Positions 43,137 through 54,103 of a DNA stretch of 64,000 nucleotides are shown piece after piece. A model generated the notes under the pieces. It ran no database searches and was not told where the DNA came from. It saw only the letters and a program-made list of their open reading frames with translations. Position 1 is the stretch's first letter. Every line of letters starts with the position of its first letter. The stretch lies in the NCBI RefSeq assembly GCF_900129295.1, contig NZ_FQUU01000003.1:248001-312000 (forward strand), in the 5' to 3' direction. The DNA is from Flavisolibacter ginsengisoli DSM 18119. Lineage in GTDB: Bacteria > Bacteroidota > Bacteroidia > Chitinophagales > Chitinophagaceae. The position numbers were made by a program, and so were the translations under genes.

Positions 43137-44132
43137 TTATTTTAAAATCTCTTCAATTTGTTGTAACTCATCTGTAGAGAAATGAGGGTTTTTGATACAT
43201 TCGATAGAATCAATCACCTGGCTTGATTTGCTTGCGCCAATTATCACGGAAGTGATCCTTTTATCTTTCAATACCCAGGCGAGAGCCATCTGGGCAAGAC
43301 TCTGTCCCCTGCCTTTGGCCATACTATTTAGCCGATCTACTTTTTGTAAAGTTGAAGGGGTTATTGCATCTGCTTCAAGGGCTCCATTACCCCGGGCACT
43401 CGCGGCCCTGGAGTCTAAAGGTATCCCATTTAAATATTTATTCGTCAGTAGTCCCTGGGCCAGCGAAGAAAAGGTGATGCAGCCTACGCCATTATCATCC
43501 AAAACATCTAGTAGTTTCTCCTCCACCCATCTTTCCAGCATTGAATACTTTGGCTGATGAATCAATAGTGGGGTGCCAAGAGAATTTAGAATATCAATGG
43601 CTTTTTTAGTCTCTTCTGCGGAATAACTTGATATCCCAATATATAATGCCTTTCCCTGCCTCACCATAAGATCCAGGGTTCTCATGGTTTCTTCCAAAGG
43701 GGTAACAGGATCTGGCCGATGATGGTAAAATATATCTACATAATCAAGGCCCATGCGAATAAGGCTTTGATGGAGGCTGGCCATTAAATATTTTTTCGAT
43801 CCCCAGTCTCCATATGGACCTGGCCACATGGGCCATCCTGCCTTGGAAGAAATGATCAATTCATCTCTATAAGGCCTGAGATCCCTGGAAAGTATTTTAC
43901 CAAAGGTGACTTCAGCCGCACCCGGTGGGGGGCCATAATTGTTAGCCAGATCAAAATGGGTTATACCATTATCAAAGGCAGTATGAACAATTTCCCTGCA
44001 TTTTTCAAAATCATCAATTTCACCGAAGTTGTGCCACAGCCCAAGGGATAGGGCAGGGAGCATCAAACCACTGTTACCACATCGCCTGTATTGCATTTCA
44101 TTATACCTGCCTTGTTCTGGAGAATAGCTCAT
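43137..44132 (-). CDS. Aldo/keto reductase (YghZ-like)
   Basis: 331 residues from the ATG at 44132. TIM barrel of the AKR superfamily, of the YghZ/L-glyceraldehyde-3-phosphate reductase group: opening CGNSGLMLPALSLGLWHNFG, FDLANNYGPPPGAAE with the catalytic Tyr, a Lys in ISSKAGWPMWPGPYG, YHHRPDP, GISSYSAEE, QPKYSML, and the NADPH-binding end VIIGASKSSQV. It reduces small aldehydes such as methylglyoxal with NADPH in the family. Downstream lies the PagL-like gene. Confidence 0.9.
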   Translation of the reverse strand: MSYSPEQGRYNEMQYRRCGNSGLMLPALSLGLWHNFGEIDDFEKCREIVHTAFDNGITHFDLANNYGPPPGAAEVTFGKILSRDLRPYRDELIISSKAGWPMWPGPYGDWGSKKYLMASLHQSLIRMGLDYVDIFYHHRPDPVTPLEETMRTLDLMVRQGKALYIGISSYSAEETKKAIDILNSLGTPLLIHQPKYSMLERWVEEKLLDVLDDNGVGCITFSSLAQGLLTNKYLNGIPLDSRAASARGNGALEADAITPSTLQKVDRLNSMAKGRGQSLAQMALAWVLKDKRITSVIIGASKSSQVIDSIECIKNPHFSTDELQQIEEILK

Positions 44133-44253
44133 ATTCAATTATTATTCGTTAAAATTAATTGAAACTGGAAAGCAGTTTAGACTTTAATTAAAATGAACTT
44201 GAATCATTTGAGCAATAAAGTATGTCAATGAGGGAATTATTGTATTTATGAAT

Positions 44254-44277
44254 AAAGCCCGGGGGTACCCGGGCTTT
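44254..44277 (-). terminator. Intrinsic terminator after gyrB
   Basis: Arms AAAGCCCGGG / CCCGGGCTTT (44254-44263, 44268-44277), loop GGTA. On the minus strand it is followed by ATTCATAAAT and stands 27 nt after the gyrB stop. Confidence 0.75.
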
Positions 44278-44304
44278 AGTATTTATAAGAAATGTATTGA
44301 ATGA

Positions 44305-46640
<2,336 letters not shown>

Positions 46641-47543
46641 ATGAAACAAAAACATGAAGTGGTATGTTTCGGAGAAGTGTTGTGGGATGTTTTGCCTACA
46701 GGAGCTTTACCTGGAGGTGCCCCAATGAACGTTGCTTATCACCTGCAGAAATTGGGCGTCAATGCCGCCATGATCTCCCGGGTGGGCCAGGATGACCGGG
46801 GCGAACAATTGAAAAAGGTTTTACAGCAAAACGGGCTATCCCTGGAATATCTTCAGACCGATGAGCAACATGAAACCGGGGTTGTTAATGCTACCTTTAG
46901 GCCTAATAATGAAGTATTGTATGATATTGTTTTCCCAGTAGCGTGGGATTTTATAGAATGGAATGCTTCGTTACAAAACCTTGTCGAAGAATCTACTGTT
47001 TTTGTTTATGGTAGCCTGGCGGCCCGAAATGAAATATCAAGAAAAACGCTTTTCAAACTAAGGGAAGCTGCACATAAAAGAGTTTTGGATATTAACCTAC
47101 GTCCTCCTCATTTCAATACTGAATTGATCGAAGACCTGTTGAGAAATACAGATATAGTCAAGCTGAATGATCATGAACTGGATTTTATTACCCAGTCGCA
47201 TCATTCAAATTCTGTAATAGAAGACAAGATCAGGTTTTTACAGGATAAGTTCTCTATTCCCGTTATCATAGTTACAAGAGGCAGTAAAGGAGCCATCTTA
47301 TGCAACGAAGGCCAATTGTTTAACCATGGAGGATTTAAAGTAACAGTTTGTGATACTGTTGGAAGTGGTGATGCCTTTTTGGCTGCCTTTATTTATAAAT
47401 CCCTCAAAGGTGCCAGGCCAGATGAACAATTACAATATGCTAATGCCGTAGGAGCATTTATCGCTTCCAGGCAAGGAGCTTGCCCCGAATATGGGCAGGA
47501 ACAAATTGAAGAATGGATCAATGGGATAGTAGTCCCTGACTAA
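46641..47543 (+). CDS. PfkB-family sugar kinase (fructokinase-like)
   Basis: 300 residues, ribokinase fold: N-terminal CFGEVLWDVLP and PGGAPMNVAYHLQKLG (substrate lid and binding), and the C-terminal anion-hole motif DTVGSGDAF with the catalytic Asp. The FGE-x-x-WDxxP start is typical of fructokinases, so a fructose-type substrate is likely, though not provable. Converges with lpxD, the two stops being only 4 nt apart. Confidence 0.88.
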   Translation: MKQKHEVVCFGEVLWDVLPTGALPGGAPMNVAYHLQKLGVNAAMISRVGQDDRGEQLKKVLQQNGLSLEYLQTDEQHETGVVNATFRPNNEVLYDIVFPVAWDFIEWNASLQNLVEESTVFVYGSLAARNEISRKTLFKLREAAHKRVLDINLRPPHFNTELIEDLLRNTDIVKLNDHELDFITQSHHSNSVIEDKIRFLQDKFSIPVIIVTRGSKGAILCNEGQLFNHGGFKVTVCDTVGSGDAFLAAFIYKSLKGARPDEQLQYANAVGAFIASRQGACPEYGQEQIEEWINGIVVPD

Positions 47544-47547
47544 AGAT

Positions 47548-48609
47548 TTACCTAGGTACACCATTCATTTTTTCAGCCATAAGCTGCCTGACTATTTTCT
47601 CAAGCTCGTAGATCCGCTTTTCCATTTCTGGCAAATTGCGAAAAACAGCCTGGCTTCTCAAAACGCTGCTATAATCAGCCGCGGGAGATCCTGTTACCGT
47701 ACCATAAGGTTCTTTCATGGATTTACTAACACCGCTTTGGGCATTTATTCGTGATCCATCGGCTATCTGGATATGGCCAACAATTCCTGCCTGCCCCCCG
47801 ATCATAACATTTTTGCCTACTTTGGTTGAACCGGAAATGCCCACCTGGGCAGCTATTACCGTACTTTCTCCAACTTCTACGTTATGGGCTATTTGGATAA
47901 GGTTATCAAGTTTGGCTCCCGCTTTTATACAGGTTGACCCCATGGTAGCCCTGTCAATGGTGGTATTAGCGCCAATTTCTACATCGTTTTCAACCAGTAC
48001 ATTCCCTATCTGTGGTACTTTTTTAAAGGAACCATCCGCCTGGGGGGCGAATCCAAATCCATCACTTCCAATTATAGTTCCAGCATGAATGATCACCCTG
48101 TTTTGCACAACACAATCATGGTAAATCTTTACCCCCGGGTGAATGAGGCAATCATCTCCAATTACAACATTATCACCCAAAAAGGTATTTGGGAAGATCT
48201 TTGTATTCTTTCCTACCTGCACATTTTCCCCAATATAGGAGAAGGCTCCAACAAATACATCTTCCTCAAGCTTGGCTGAAGAAGCTATATAGCTTGGCTG
48301 CTGAATACCTTTCATTTTTTGAGTGGCCATTTCCTGGTACTTACCCAATAATTGGGCAAATCCAGTATATGCATCCGGTACCCTTATCAGGGTTGGTTTT
48401 ACCGGGTCTCTTAGCTCATAGTTTTCATTAACAATTGCAATAGAAGCCTGGGTAGAGTAAAGGAAATCCTCGTATTTTGGATTGGCTAAAAAAGTAAGCT
48501 GCCCTTCCTGCGCTTCTTCTATTTTTCCAAAAGAAGAAACAGTTACATCGGCATTCCCCTCAATTCTTCCATTTAATAATATAGAGATCTGGGCGGCTGT
48601 AAACTGCAT
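47548..48609 (-). CDS. lpxD: LpxD, UDP-3-O-acylglucosamine N-acyltransferase
   Basis: 353 residues. Uridine-binding N-terminal domain (LNGRIEGNADVTVSSFGKIEEAQEGQLTFLANPKYEDFL) followed by about ten hexapeptide-repeat coils, with the catalytic His in IQIAHNVEVGESTVI and the GSDGFGFAPQ and GAKLDNLIQ segments conserved in LpxD. Third step of lipid A synthesis. In many Bacteroidota lpxD is next to lpxC/fabZ and lpxA; here neither is in the window. Upstream, 119 nt separate it from the HD-domain gene on the same strand. Confidence 0.96.
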   Translation of the reverse strand: MQFTAAQISILLNGRIEGNADVTVSSFGKIEEAQEGQLTFLANPKYEDFLYSTQASIAIVNENYELRDPVKPTLIRVPDAYTGFAQLLGKYQEMATQKMKGIQQPSYIASSAKLEEDVFVGAFSYIGENVQVGKNTKIFPNTFLGDNVVIGDDCLIHPGVKIYHDCVVQNRVIIHAGTIIGSDGFGFAPQADGSFKKVPQIGNVLVENDVEIGANTTIDRATMGSTCIKAGAKLDNLIQIAHNVEVGESTVIAAQVGISGSTKVGKNVMIGGQAGIVGHIQIADGSRINAQSGVSKSMKEPYGTVTGSPAADYSSVLRSQAVFRNLPEMEKRIYELEKIVRQLMAEKMNGVPR

Positions 48610-48617
48610 AGATTATA

Positions 48618-48654
48618 AGTAAAAGTTCAAAATGTTAGTATAAAGTTCAAAGTT
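48618..48654. repeat. AAGTTCAAA-type short repeats before lpxD
   Basis: AAAAGTTCAAAA near 48622 and AAAGTTCAAAGTTCC near 48643 in the 119-nt gap between the HD gene and lpxD. Similar short AAGTTCAA arrays occur in intergenic regions of many Bacteroidota (general knowledge); no function known. Confidence 0.4.
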
Positions 48655-48728
48655 CCGGTCATCAATAACACAAAAACGCTTTATTAATTGTTTTCTGTAA
48701 ATATTTTAAACTTTTAACTTTTATACGC

Positions 48729-49943
48729 TCAGCGGAAATAGCAAAGGTAATATTTTTTGACAGGGGAGGATACTTGTTGGTGGATCAGGGCATTATCCAC
48801 TTTGGAAATATCAGATATGGTTCCATCCTTATAAAGAATTTTAATGTGTTCATCGTTAGGGTTATACGTAGTATTGCTTGCCTCTCCGGTAAAAATGAAG
48901 TAGGACGCTTCTTCCAGCGTTATTTTTAATTTATCGGCTAGATCAGACCTAAGTGCTTCAACAAGTAAGTTGTCAAAAGGCTCTGATTGCAATTTGATCT
49001 TTAGTAGTTTCCGGTCTACCAAACCCTTACATAACCGGCCCAGTACAGGATCAAAATGGCCGCACCAGTTTTTAAGGGTGCACATAATATCTGTATCATC
49101 CAACTGGGTAAATCTTTCCAGGTGCTTGATAAAGTTACCATCCGGCTGATGTTCCTTTAAAAAGAAGTTCAGGTTTGTGGAAGCAGCATGTAACTCAATG
49201 CCGCTGGCAATAAGTTCATTGGCACGATCAATTATCTTGACAAGCATTTTTTCTGCTGCTACCACGGTTTTATGTAAGTAAACCTGCCAGTACATAAGTC
49301 TTCTTGAAACCAGGAACTTCTCCACCGTATAGATAGCCTTTTCTTCTATCATCAATTGGCCTTCATGAACAGTAAGCATTTTCAATATCCTGTCATAGCC
49401 AATAGCACCTTCAATGACGCCTGTGAAAAAAGAGTCCCGCGTCAAATAATCCATGCGATCCACATCCAGCTGTCCCGACACCAATTGATGTAGAAATTGC
49501 TTGGTGTAGGTTCCGCTAAAAATCTCAATGGCAATCGCCAGTTTGCCATTAAACTGCTCGTTTAACAGTTGCAATATCAGTGAGGAAATATCCTCGTGAT
49601 GCACCCCCTTGATGAGCTTTCTTTCTAAGGCATGTGAGTAAGGACCATGTCCAATATCATGGAGTAGAATGGCTATTTTGGCTCCCTGTTCTTCTTCTTT
49701 TGTTATATCTACCCCTTTATTGCGCAATTCTGTTAATGCTAGTCCCATCAAATGATAGGCTCCAAGAGAGTGGTGTAATCGGGAATGCACTGCGCCGGGA
49801 TATACCAGGGAGGCAAAAGCCATTTGATGTATCCTTCTTAACCGCTGGTAATAGGGATGGGAAATGATCTCAAATATGAGCGGATCATCAATGGTAATAA
49901 ATCCATAAACAGGGTCATTGATTATTTTCCTTACATATGCCAT
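48729..49943 (-). CDS. HD-domain phosphohydrolase (SAMHD1/dGTPase-like)
   Basis: 404 residues. HD superfamily metal site: H in RLHHSLGAYHL, the HD pair in ILLHDIGHGPYSHALE, and a later Asp region (LVSGQLDVDRMDYLTRDSFFTGV), the YqgF/SAMHD1-like block that separates this family from plain HD-GYP proteins. It probably cleaves dNTPs or related phosphoesters; substrate not known. It is 119 nt upstream of lpxD on the same strand, which may be translationally or transcriptionally linked. Confidence 0.85.
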   Translation of the reverse strand: MAYVRKIINDPVYGFITIDDPLIFEIISHPYYQRLRRIHQMAFASLVYPGAVHSRLHHSLGAYHLMGLALTELRNKGVDITKEEEQGAKIAILLHDIGHGPYSHALERKLIKGVHHEDISSLILQLLNEQFNGKLAIAIEIFSGTYTKQFLHQLVSGQLDVDRMDYLTRDSFFTGVIEGAIGYDRILKMLTVHEGQLMIEEKAIYTVEKFLVSRRLMYWQVYLHKTVVAAEKMLVKIIDRANELIASGIELHAASTNLNFFLKEHQPDGNFIKHLERFTQLDDTDIMCTLKNWCGHFDPVLGRLCKGLVDRKLLKIKLQSEPFDNLLVEALRSDLADKLKITLEEASYFIFTGEASNTTYNPNDEHIKILYKDGTISDISKVDNALIHQQVSSPVKKYYLCYFR

Positions 49944-50132
49944 GAGAAATTGCTTTGTTAATAATTCCCTGCTTAAAAATTACATGCCTGAAGGGATGTG
50001 TAAATTTGTTAGCTTGTAATAGTTTTCACCGCAAAGTACGTAATGACGTAAAGGTTGTACAAAGTTTCTTCAAACACTTTTCTACATCTGACTGGGTGGT
50101 GGGTATTAAATTTTAATAATAACAGGATTTAC

Positions 50133-51689
50133 ATGAGCCAGGCAAAAATTCTTTGGGTAGATGATGAAATAGAAAGTTTACAATCGCAGAAAATATTTCT
50201 GGAAAACAAAGGTTATCAGGTGCATACCCTTACCAATGGCTTTGATGCCATTGATTATATAAAGGAGAATGTTGTGGATGTTGTTTTGATTGATGAATCA
50301 ATGCCTGGCATTACAGGGCTGGAAACACTGGCCAAGATAAAGGAAGTGAACGGCCAGATCCCTGTGGTGCTTATTACAAAAAATGAAACAGAGAACCTGA
50401 TGAATGAGGCAATAGGAAGCCAGATATCTGATTACCTGATCAAGCCTGTTAATCCAAACCAGGTGTGGCTATCTCTGAAAAAGATCATTGACAACCGGAG
50501 GTTGGTGGCCGAAAAAACAACAACAGCCTATCAACAACAATTTAGAAACCTGTTCATGGCACTCAATAGTAGTCCCGACTTTAATGAATGGATGGGGATC
50601 TATAAAGAGCTGGTACATTGGGAACTTAGCCTTCAGCGAAGTGATAGCCCGGAAATGCAGGAAGTTTTTCTTACACAGAAAAACGAGGCCAATTCTGAAT
50701 TTTTCAAATTTATTTCCCGGAATTATCTGTCATGGATAAAAGAAAAGGGTGGCGCTAAACCTGTAATGTCGCATACACTGATACGTGAAAAAGTGTTGCC
50801 GGTAGTGGAAAAAGGCGTGTCGACTTTCTTTGTTCTTATAGATAACCTTCGGTTTGACCAGTGGCGTACCATAATGCCTATTTTTCTTGAAAGCTATAGG
50901 TTGGTAGAAGAGGATACTTTTTACAGCATCTTGCCTACAGCTACGCATTATGCCCGTAATGCCATATTTGCAGGGATGCTGCCTATAGATATTGAAAAGA
51001 AATTTCCGCAACAATGGAAGAATGATGATGAAGAAGGTGGTAAAAATTTAAGTGAAGAGGAATTCTTTAAGGCTCAATTGAAATCAATGGGCGAGGACCA
51101 GCTTCGAACATCCTATACCAAAGTGCTGAATAACCAGGCAGGTCTTGATCTGGTCAATAATGTTCATAATTTATTGTCGAATGATCTGAATGTAATCGTC
51201 TACAACTTCGTCGATATGCTCTCGCATGCACGAACAGAAATGGAAGTGCTTAAAGAACTGGCAGGCGATGAAGTGAGCTACCGTAGCATCACAGCCTCCT
51301 GGTTTGAACATTCGCCATTGCACCAGGCATTAAAAAAGATTGCTGATAAAAATGTAAAGATCATATTAGCTACTGACCATGGCAGTGTGCGGGTGAAAAC
51401 TCCGGTAAAAGTGATAGGGGATAAACAGACGACTACCAACCTTCGCTACAAACATGGGCGAAACCTGAATTATGACCCCAAAGAAGTGCTTGCTTTTCGT
51501 GAGCCTAAAGAAGGCGGACTGCCTTCACCCACTATAAATTCTTCCTACATTTTTGCAGGTGAAGATGTATTCCTTTGTTATCCTAATAATTACAACCACT
51601 ATGTGAATTATTACCGCAACACTTTTCAGCATGGAGGAATAAGCCTTGAAGAAATGATTGTACCGGTTATTCAATTGGTAAGCAAATAG
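50133..51689 (+). CDS. porX: PorX: response regulator with PglZ domain (T9SS regulator)
   Basis: 518 residues, the exact size of known PorX proteins. N-terminal receiver domain with the acidic pocket D10/D11, phospho-acceptor D54 (LIDESMPG) and the conserved K in LIKPVNPNQ; then a helical linker and a PglZ (alkaline-phosphatase superfamily) domain with the PTAT nucleophile region (T269/T271), ATDHGS and a HGRNLNYDP metal site. In Porphyromonas and Flavobacterium PorX is required for type IX secretion and has oligonucleotide phosphodiesterase activity. The ATG at 50133 is preferred; the longer frame lacks support. It is the only T9SS control gene in the window; its partner kinase PorY is not present. 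Confidence 0.93.
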   Translation: MSQAKILWVDDEIESLQSQKIFLENKGYQVHTLTNGFDAIDYIKENVVDVVLIDESMPGITGLETLAKIKEVNGQIPVVLITKNETENLMNEAIGSQISDYLIKPVNPNQVWLSLKKIIDNRRLVAEKTTTAYQQQFRNLFMALNSSPDFNEWMGIYKELVHWELSLQRSDSPEMQEVFLTQKNEANSEFFKFISRNYLSWIKEKGGAKPVMSHTLIREKVLPVVEKGVSTFFVLIDNLRFDQWRTIMPIFLESYRLVEEDTFYSILPTATHYARNAIFAGMLPIDIEKKFPQQWKNDDEEGGKNLSEEEFFKAQLKSMGEDQLRTSYTKVLNNQAGLDLVNNVHNLLSNDLNVIVYNFVDMLSHARTEMEVLKELAGDEVSYRSITASWFEHSPLHQALKKIADKNVKIILATDHGSVRVKTPVKVIGDKQTTTNLRYKHGRNLNYDPKEVLAFREPKEGGLPSPTINSSYIFAGEDVFLCYPNNYNHYVNYYRNTFQHGGISLEEMIVPVIQLVSK

Positions 51690-51727
51690 TTTGTAACTGT
51701 AACTGAAATGATTAATTTTTAAGTTTT

Positions 51728-51735
51728 TACTTTTG
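51728..51735 (+). promoter_or_regulatory. Putative -7 box (TACTTTTG) for the 51743 gene
   Basis: TACTTTTG fits TAnnTTTG and ends 7 nt before the ATG at 51743. No properly spaced -33 TTG. Use would produce an almost leaderless mRNA. Confidence 0.35.
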
Positions 51736-51742
51736 CCTTTCC

Positions 51743-52045
51743 ATGAAATATACACAGAATACACTAGATAAGATTGAAAAAGTAATTGAAGAAGTGGGCT
51801 ATATCATCCGTTATGAAAGAGGTACCTTTCAAAGTGGTTTTTGCATTCTGGAAGATAAAAAAGTAGTAGTACTAAATAAATTTCTTCAACTGGAGGGACG
51901 AATCAATACCCTTATTGAGCTTATTCCCCAATTGAAGATCGAGGCAGATGCATTATCTCCTGAAAGCCGCAAAGTATTTGATGATATAATGGGTCGTTAC
52001 CATGCAGGAAAGAGCGAGGAAGAGAACTTTAGCAATAATCAATAG
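51743..52045 (+). CDS. Small conserved cytosolic protein, unknown function
   Basis: 100 residues, no signal peptide. Begins MKYTQNTLDKIEKVIEEVGYIIRYERGTFQSGFCILEDKKVVVLNKFLQLEGRINTL, then a helical LIPQLKIEADALSPESRKVFDDI and an acidic tail. The first 60 residues look like a small alpha/beta domain. I recognise this as a type of conserved Bacteroidota orphan, but no named family. It follows porX by 53 nt on the same strand and precedes the MBL hydrolase by 33 nt; it could be in an operon with either. Role in T9SS control is only a suggestion from position. Confidence 0.75.
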   Translation: MKYTQNTLDKIEKVIEEVGYIIRYERGTFQSGFCILEDKKVVVLNKFLQLEGRINTLIELIPQLKIEADALSPESRKVFDDIMGRYHAGKSEEENFSNNQ

Positions 52046-52078
52046 TAGAATTTAAGATGAACCTGTAAACAATTGTCT

Positions 52079-52858
52079 GTGCAACATTGCCCCCCGTTAA
52101 AAATAACGTTTCTTGGCACTGGTACCAGCAGTGGAGTTCCCATGATTGCCTGCGATTGCGAGGTTTGTACATCACCGGCAAAAGAGGATAAAAGACTTCG
52201 GAGCAGTATATTGGTCCAATCCGAGGATACCACTTTAGTGGTGGACACTACTCCCGATTTCAGGATGCAGATGTTAAGAGAAAATGTAAAAACACTTGAT
52301 GCTGTTTTATTTACCCATCCACATAAGGATCATATTGCTGGCCTGGACGACGTAAGAGCCTATAATTTCTTCCAGGAGCAGGCCATGCAGATCTATGCCA
52401 ATCAAATGACCATAGATGGATTGATGCGGGAATTTGCATACGCCTTTGCCGATAAAAAGTATCCTGGTGTTCCCAACCTGGAGTTGAACACCATCAATCT
52501 GGAACCATTTATTATAGGTGATATACCAGTGACCCCTGTTTTGGTTTGGCACCTGAAAATGCCTGTATATGGTTTTCGCTTCGGGAAGTTCACTTATATA
52601 ACTGATGCGAACATGATCGAGGAATCTGAAATGGAAAAGATCTGGGGCAGTGAAGTGCTGGTGTTAAATGCCCTTAGAAAAGAAAAGCATATCTCTCACT
52701 ATAACCTCAATGAGGCAGTTCATATGGTGGATAAATTGCAAATCCAAAAGGGATACTTCACCCATATTTCTCACCAGCTCGGCCGGCATGCTGAAGTAGA
52801 AAGCCTCTTGCCCGAAAACAGGCACCTGGCTTACGATGGTTTGGTCATACATGTCTAA
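52079..52858 (+). CDS. PhnP/RNase Z-like MBL-fold hydrolase, non-ATG start
   Basis: 259 residues. Metallo-beta-lactamase fold of the PhnP group: LGTGTSSGVPMIACDCEVC (with the Cys-rich insertion), the metal motif THPHKDH, DDVRAYN and the later THISHQLGRH. PhnP-type enzymes act as cyclic phosphodiesterases; actual substrate unknown. An in-frame TGA at 52058-52060 and the absence of any ATG before the catalytic core force a non-ATG start: GTG at 52079 (preferred) or TTG at 52073. Confidence 0.85.
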   Translation: MQHCPPLKITFLGTGTSSGVPMIACDCEVCTSPAKEDKRLRSSILVQSEDTTLVVDTTPDFRMQMLRENVKTLDAVLFTHPHKDHIAGLDDVRAYNFFQEQAMQIYANQMTIDGLMREFAYAFADKKYPGVPNLELNTINLEPFIIGDIPVTPVLVWHLKMPVYGFRFGKFTYITDANMIEESEMEKIWGSEVLVLNALRKEKHISHYNLNEAVHMVDKLQIQKGYFTHISHQLGRHAEVESLLPENRHLAYDGLVIHV

Positions 52859-52886
52859 AGCACATGTTTCATACAAACTATTCATT

Positions 52887-52894
52887 TACATTTG
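52887..52894 (+). promoter_or_regulatory. Putative -7 box (TACATTTG) for the acyl-CoA dehydrogenase
   Basis: TACATTTG fits TAnnTTTG, 23 nt before the ATG at 52918. No good -33. It lies inside the longer open frame that begins at 52864, arguing against that upstream start. Confidence 0.45.
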
Positions 52895-52917
52895 TCACCC
52901 TTAACACGATTTGCTAC

Positions 52918-54060
52918 ATGAATTTTGAACCGAACGAATTAACGCTACAAGTGGCCCATACAGCCCGTGATTTTGCCCGACAACATATCAAGCCCCATGT
53001 TATGGATTGGGATGAAAGCCAGGAATTTCCATTACAGATATTTAAACAGTTGGGTCAATTGGGAATGATGGGAGTTTTGGTGCCTGAAGAATATGGTGGT
53101 GCTGGACTTTCTTATTTTGAATACAAAACAATCATTGAAGAAATAGCTAAGGTAGATGGTTCTATTGGCTTAAGTGTGGCTGCACATAATTCATTGTGTA
53201 CCGGCCATATACTTTTATTTGCCAACGAAACACAAAAAAAACATTACCTGCCAAAGCTGGCCACAGCTGAGTGGTTAGGCGCCTGGGGATTAACAGAACC
53301 TAATACCGGTAGCGATGCAGGAAATATGAAATGCACGGCTGTGAAAGAAGGCGATAATTGGGTAATTAACGGGACCAAGAACTGGATCACTCATGGACGT
53401 ACAGGCGATGTTGCTGTGGTTATTTGTCGCACAGGAGAACCAAGAGAAAAGAATAACGCTACAGCTTTTGTGGTGGAAAGAGGAACACCTGGATTCAGTG
53501 GAGGTAAAAAAGAGAATAAACTTGGCATGCGGGCATCTGAAACTGCAGAAATGATCTTTGAAAATTGCATCATTCCAGATGCAAACCGCCTTGGCGAAGT
53601 CGGTGAAGGATTTAAGCAAGCTATGAAAGTTCTGGATGGCGGTAGGATCTCAATAGCCTCCCTTTCGTTAGGTATAGCTAAAGGAGCCTATGAAGCGGCT
53701 GTTCAGTATGCACAGGAACGCCACCAGTTTGATAAACCTATTTCGTCCTTCCAGGGCATTTCCTTTAAGCTGGCAGATATGGCTACCGAGATTCAGGCAG
53801 CAGATCTTTTAACATTAAAAGCCTGCGATCTGAAAAACCGCCATGAGCCTGTAACTAAGGTAGCGGCTATGGCTAAATATTATGCAAGTGAAGTGGCAGT
53901 AAAAGTTTCCAATGATGCCGTTCAGGTATTCGGGGGTTATGGCTATACCAAAGATTTCCCTGTGGAGAAATTTTACAGGGATTCTAAATTATGCACCATC
54001 GGGGAAGGTACCAGTGAAATTCAAAAGCTAGTTATTTCAAGAGAAGTATTAAAAGCCTGA
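52918..54060 (+). CDS. Acyl-CoA dehydrogenase (short/branched-chain type)
   Basis: 380 residues from ATG 52918. Acyl-CoA dehydrogenase fold: helical N-terminal domain, FAD-binding segment WGLTEPNTGSDAG and WITHG, and C-terminal segment with VFGGYGYTKDFPVEKFYRDSK and the catalytic Glu of EGTSEIQKLVI. It oxidises acyl-CoA thioesters with electrons going to ETF (family knowledge). Chain length is not evident. It ends against the converging MsbA-like gene at a shared terminator. Confidence 0.94.
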   Translation: MNFEPNELTLQVAHTARDFARQHIKPHVMDWDESQEFPLQIFKQLGQLGMMGVLVPEEYGGAGLSYFEYKTIIEEIAKVDGSIGLSVAAHNSLCTGHILLFANETQKKHYLPKLATAEWLGAWGLTEPNTGSDAGNMKCTAVKEGDNWVINGTKNWITHGRTGDVAVVICRTGEPREKNNATAFVVERGTPGFSGGKKENKLGMRASETAEMIFENCIIPDANRLGEVGEGFKQAMKVLDGGRISIASLSLGIAKGAYEAAVQYAQERHQFDKPISSFQGISFKLADMATEIQAADLLTLKACDLKNRHEPVTKVAAMAKYYASEVAVKVSNDAVQVFGGYGYTKDFPVEKFYRDSKLCTIGEGTSEIQKLVISREVLKA

Positions 54061-54076
54061 TAATAGATCAAAGTCC

Positions 54077-54101
54077 AAGCCCTGGCATAATGCCAGGGCT
54101 T
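54077..54101. terminator. Bidirectional intrinsic terminator
   Basis: Arms AAGCCCTGGCA (54077-54087) and TGCCAGGGCTT (54091-54101), 3-nt loop, A and T flanks on both sides. Lies between the convergent acyl-CoA dehydrogenase and MsbA-like genes. Confidence 0.85.
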
Positions 54102-54103
54102 TA

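Noticed and set aside
50133-51689. PglZ domain as a sign of a BREX/Pgl phage-defence locus
   Set aside because: The domain is fused to a receiver domain with the exact PorX size, and no BrxC, BrxL, PglX or similar genes are near.
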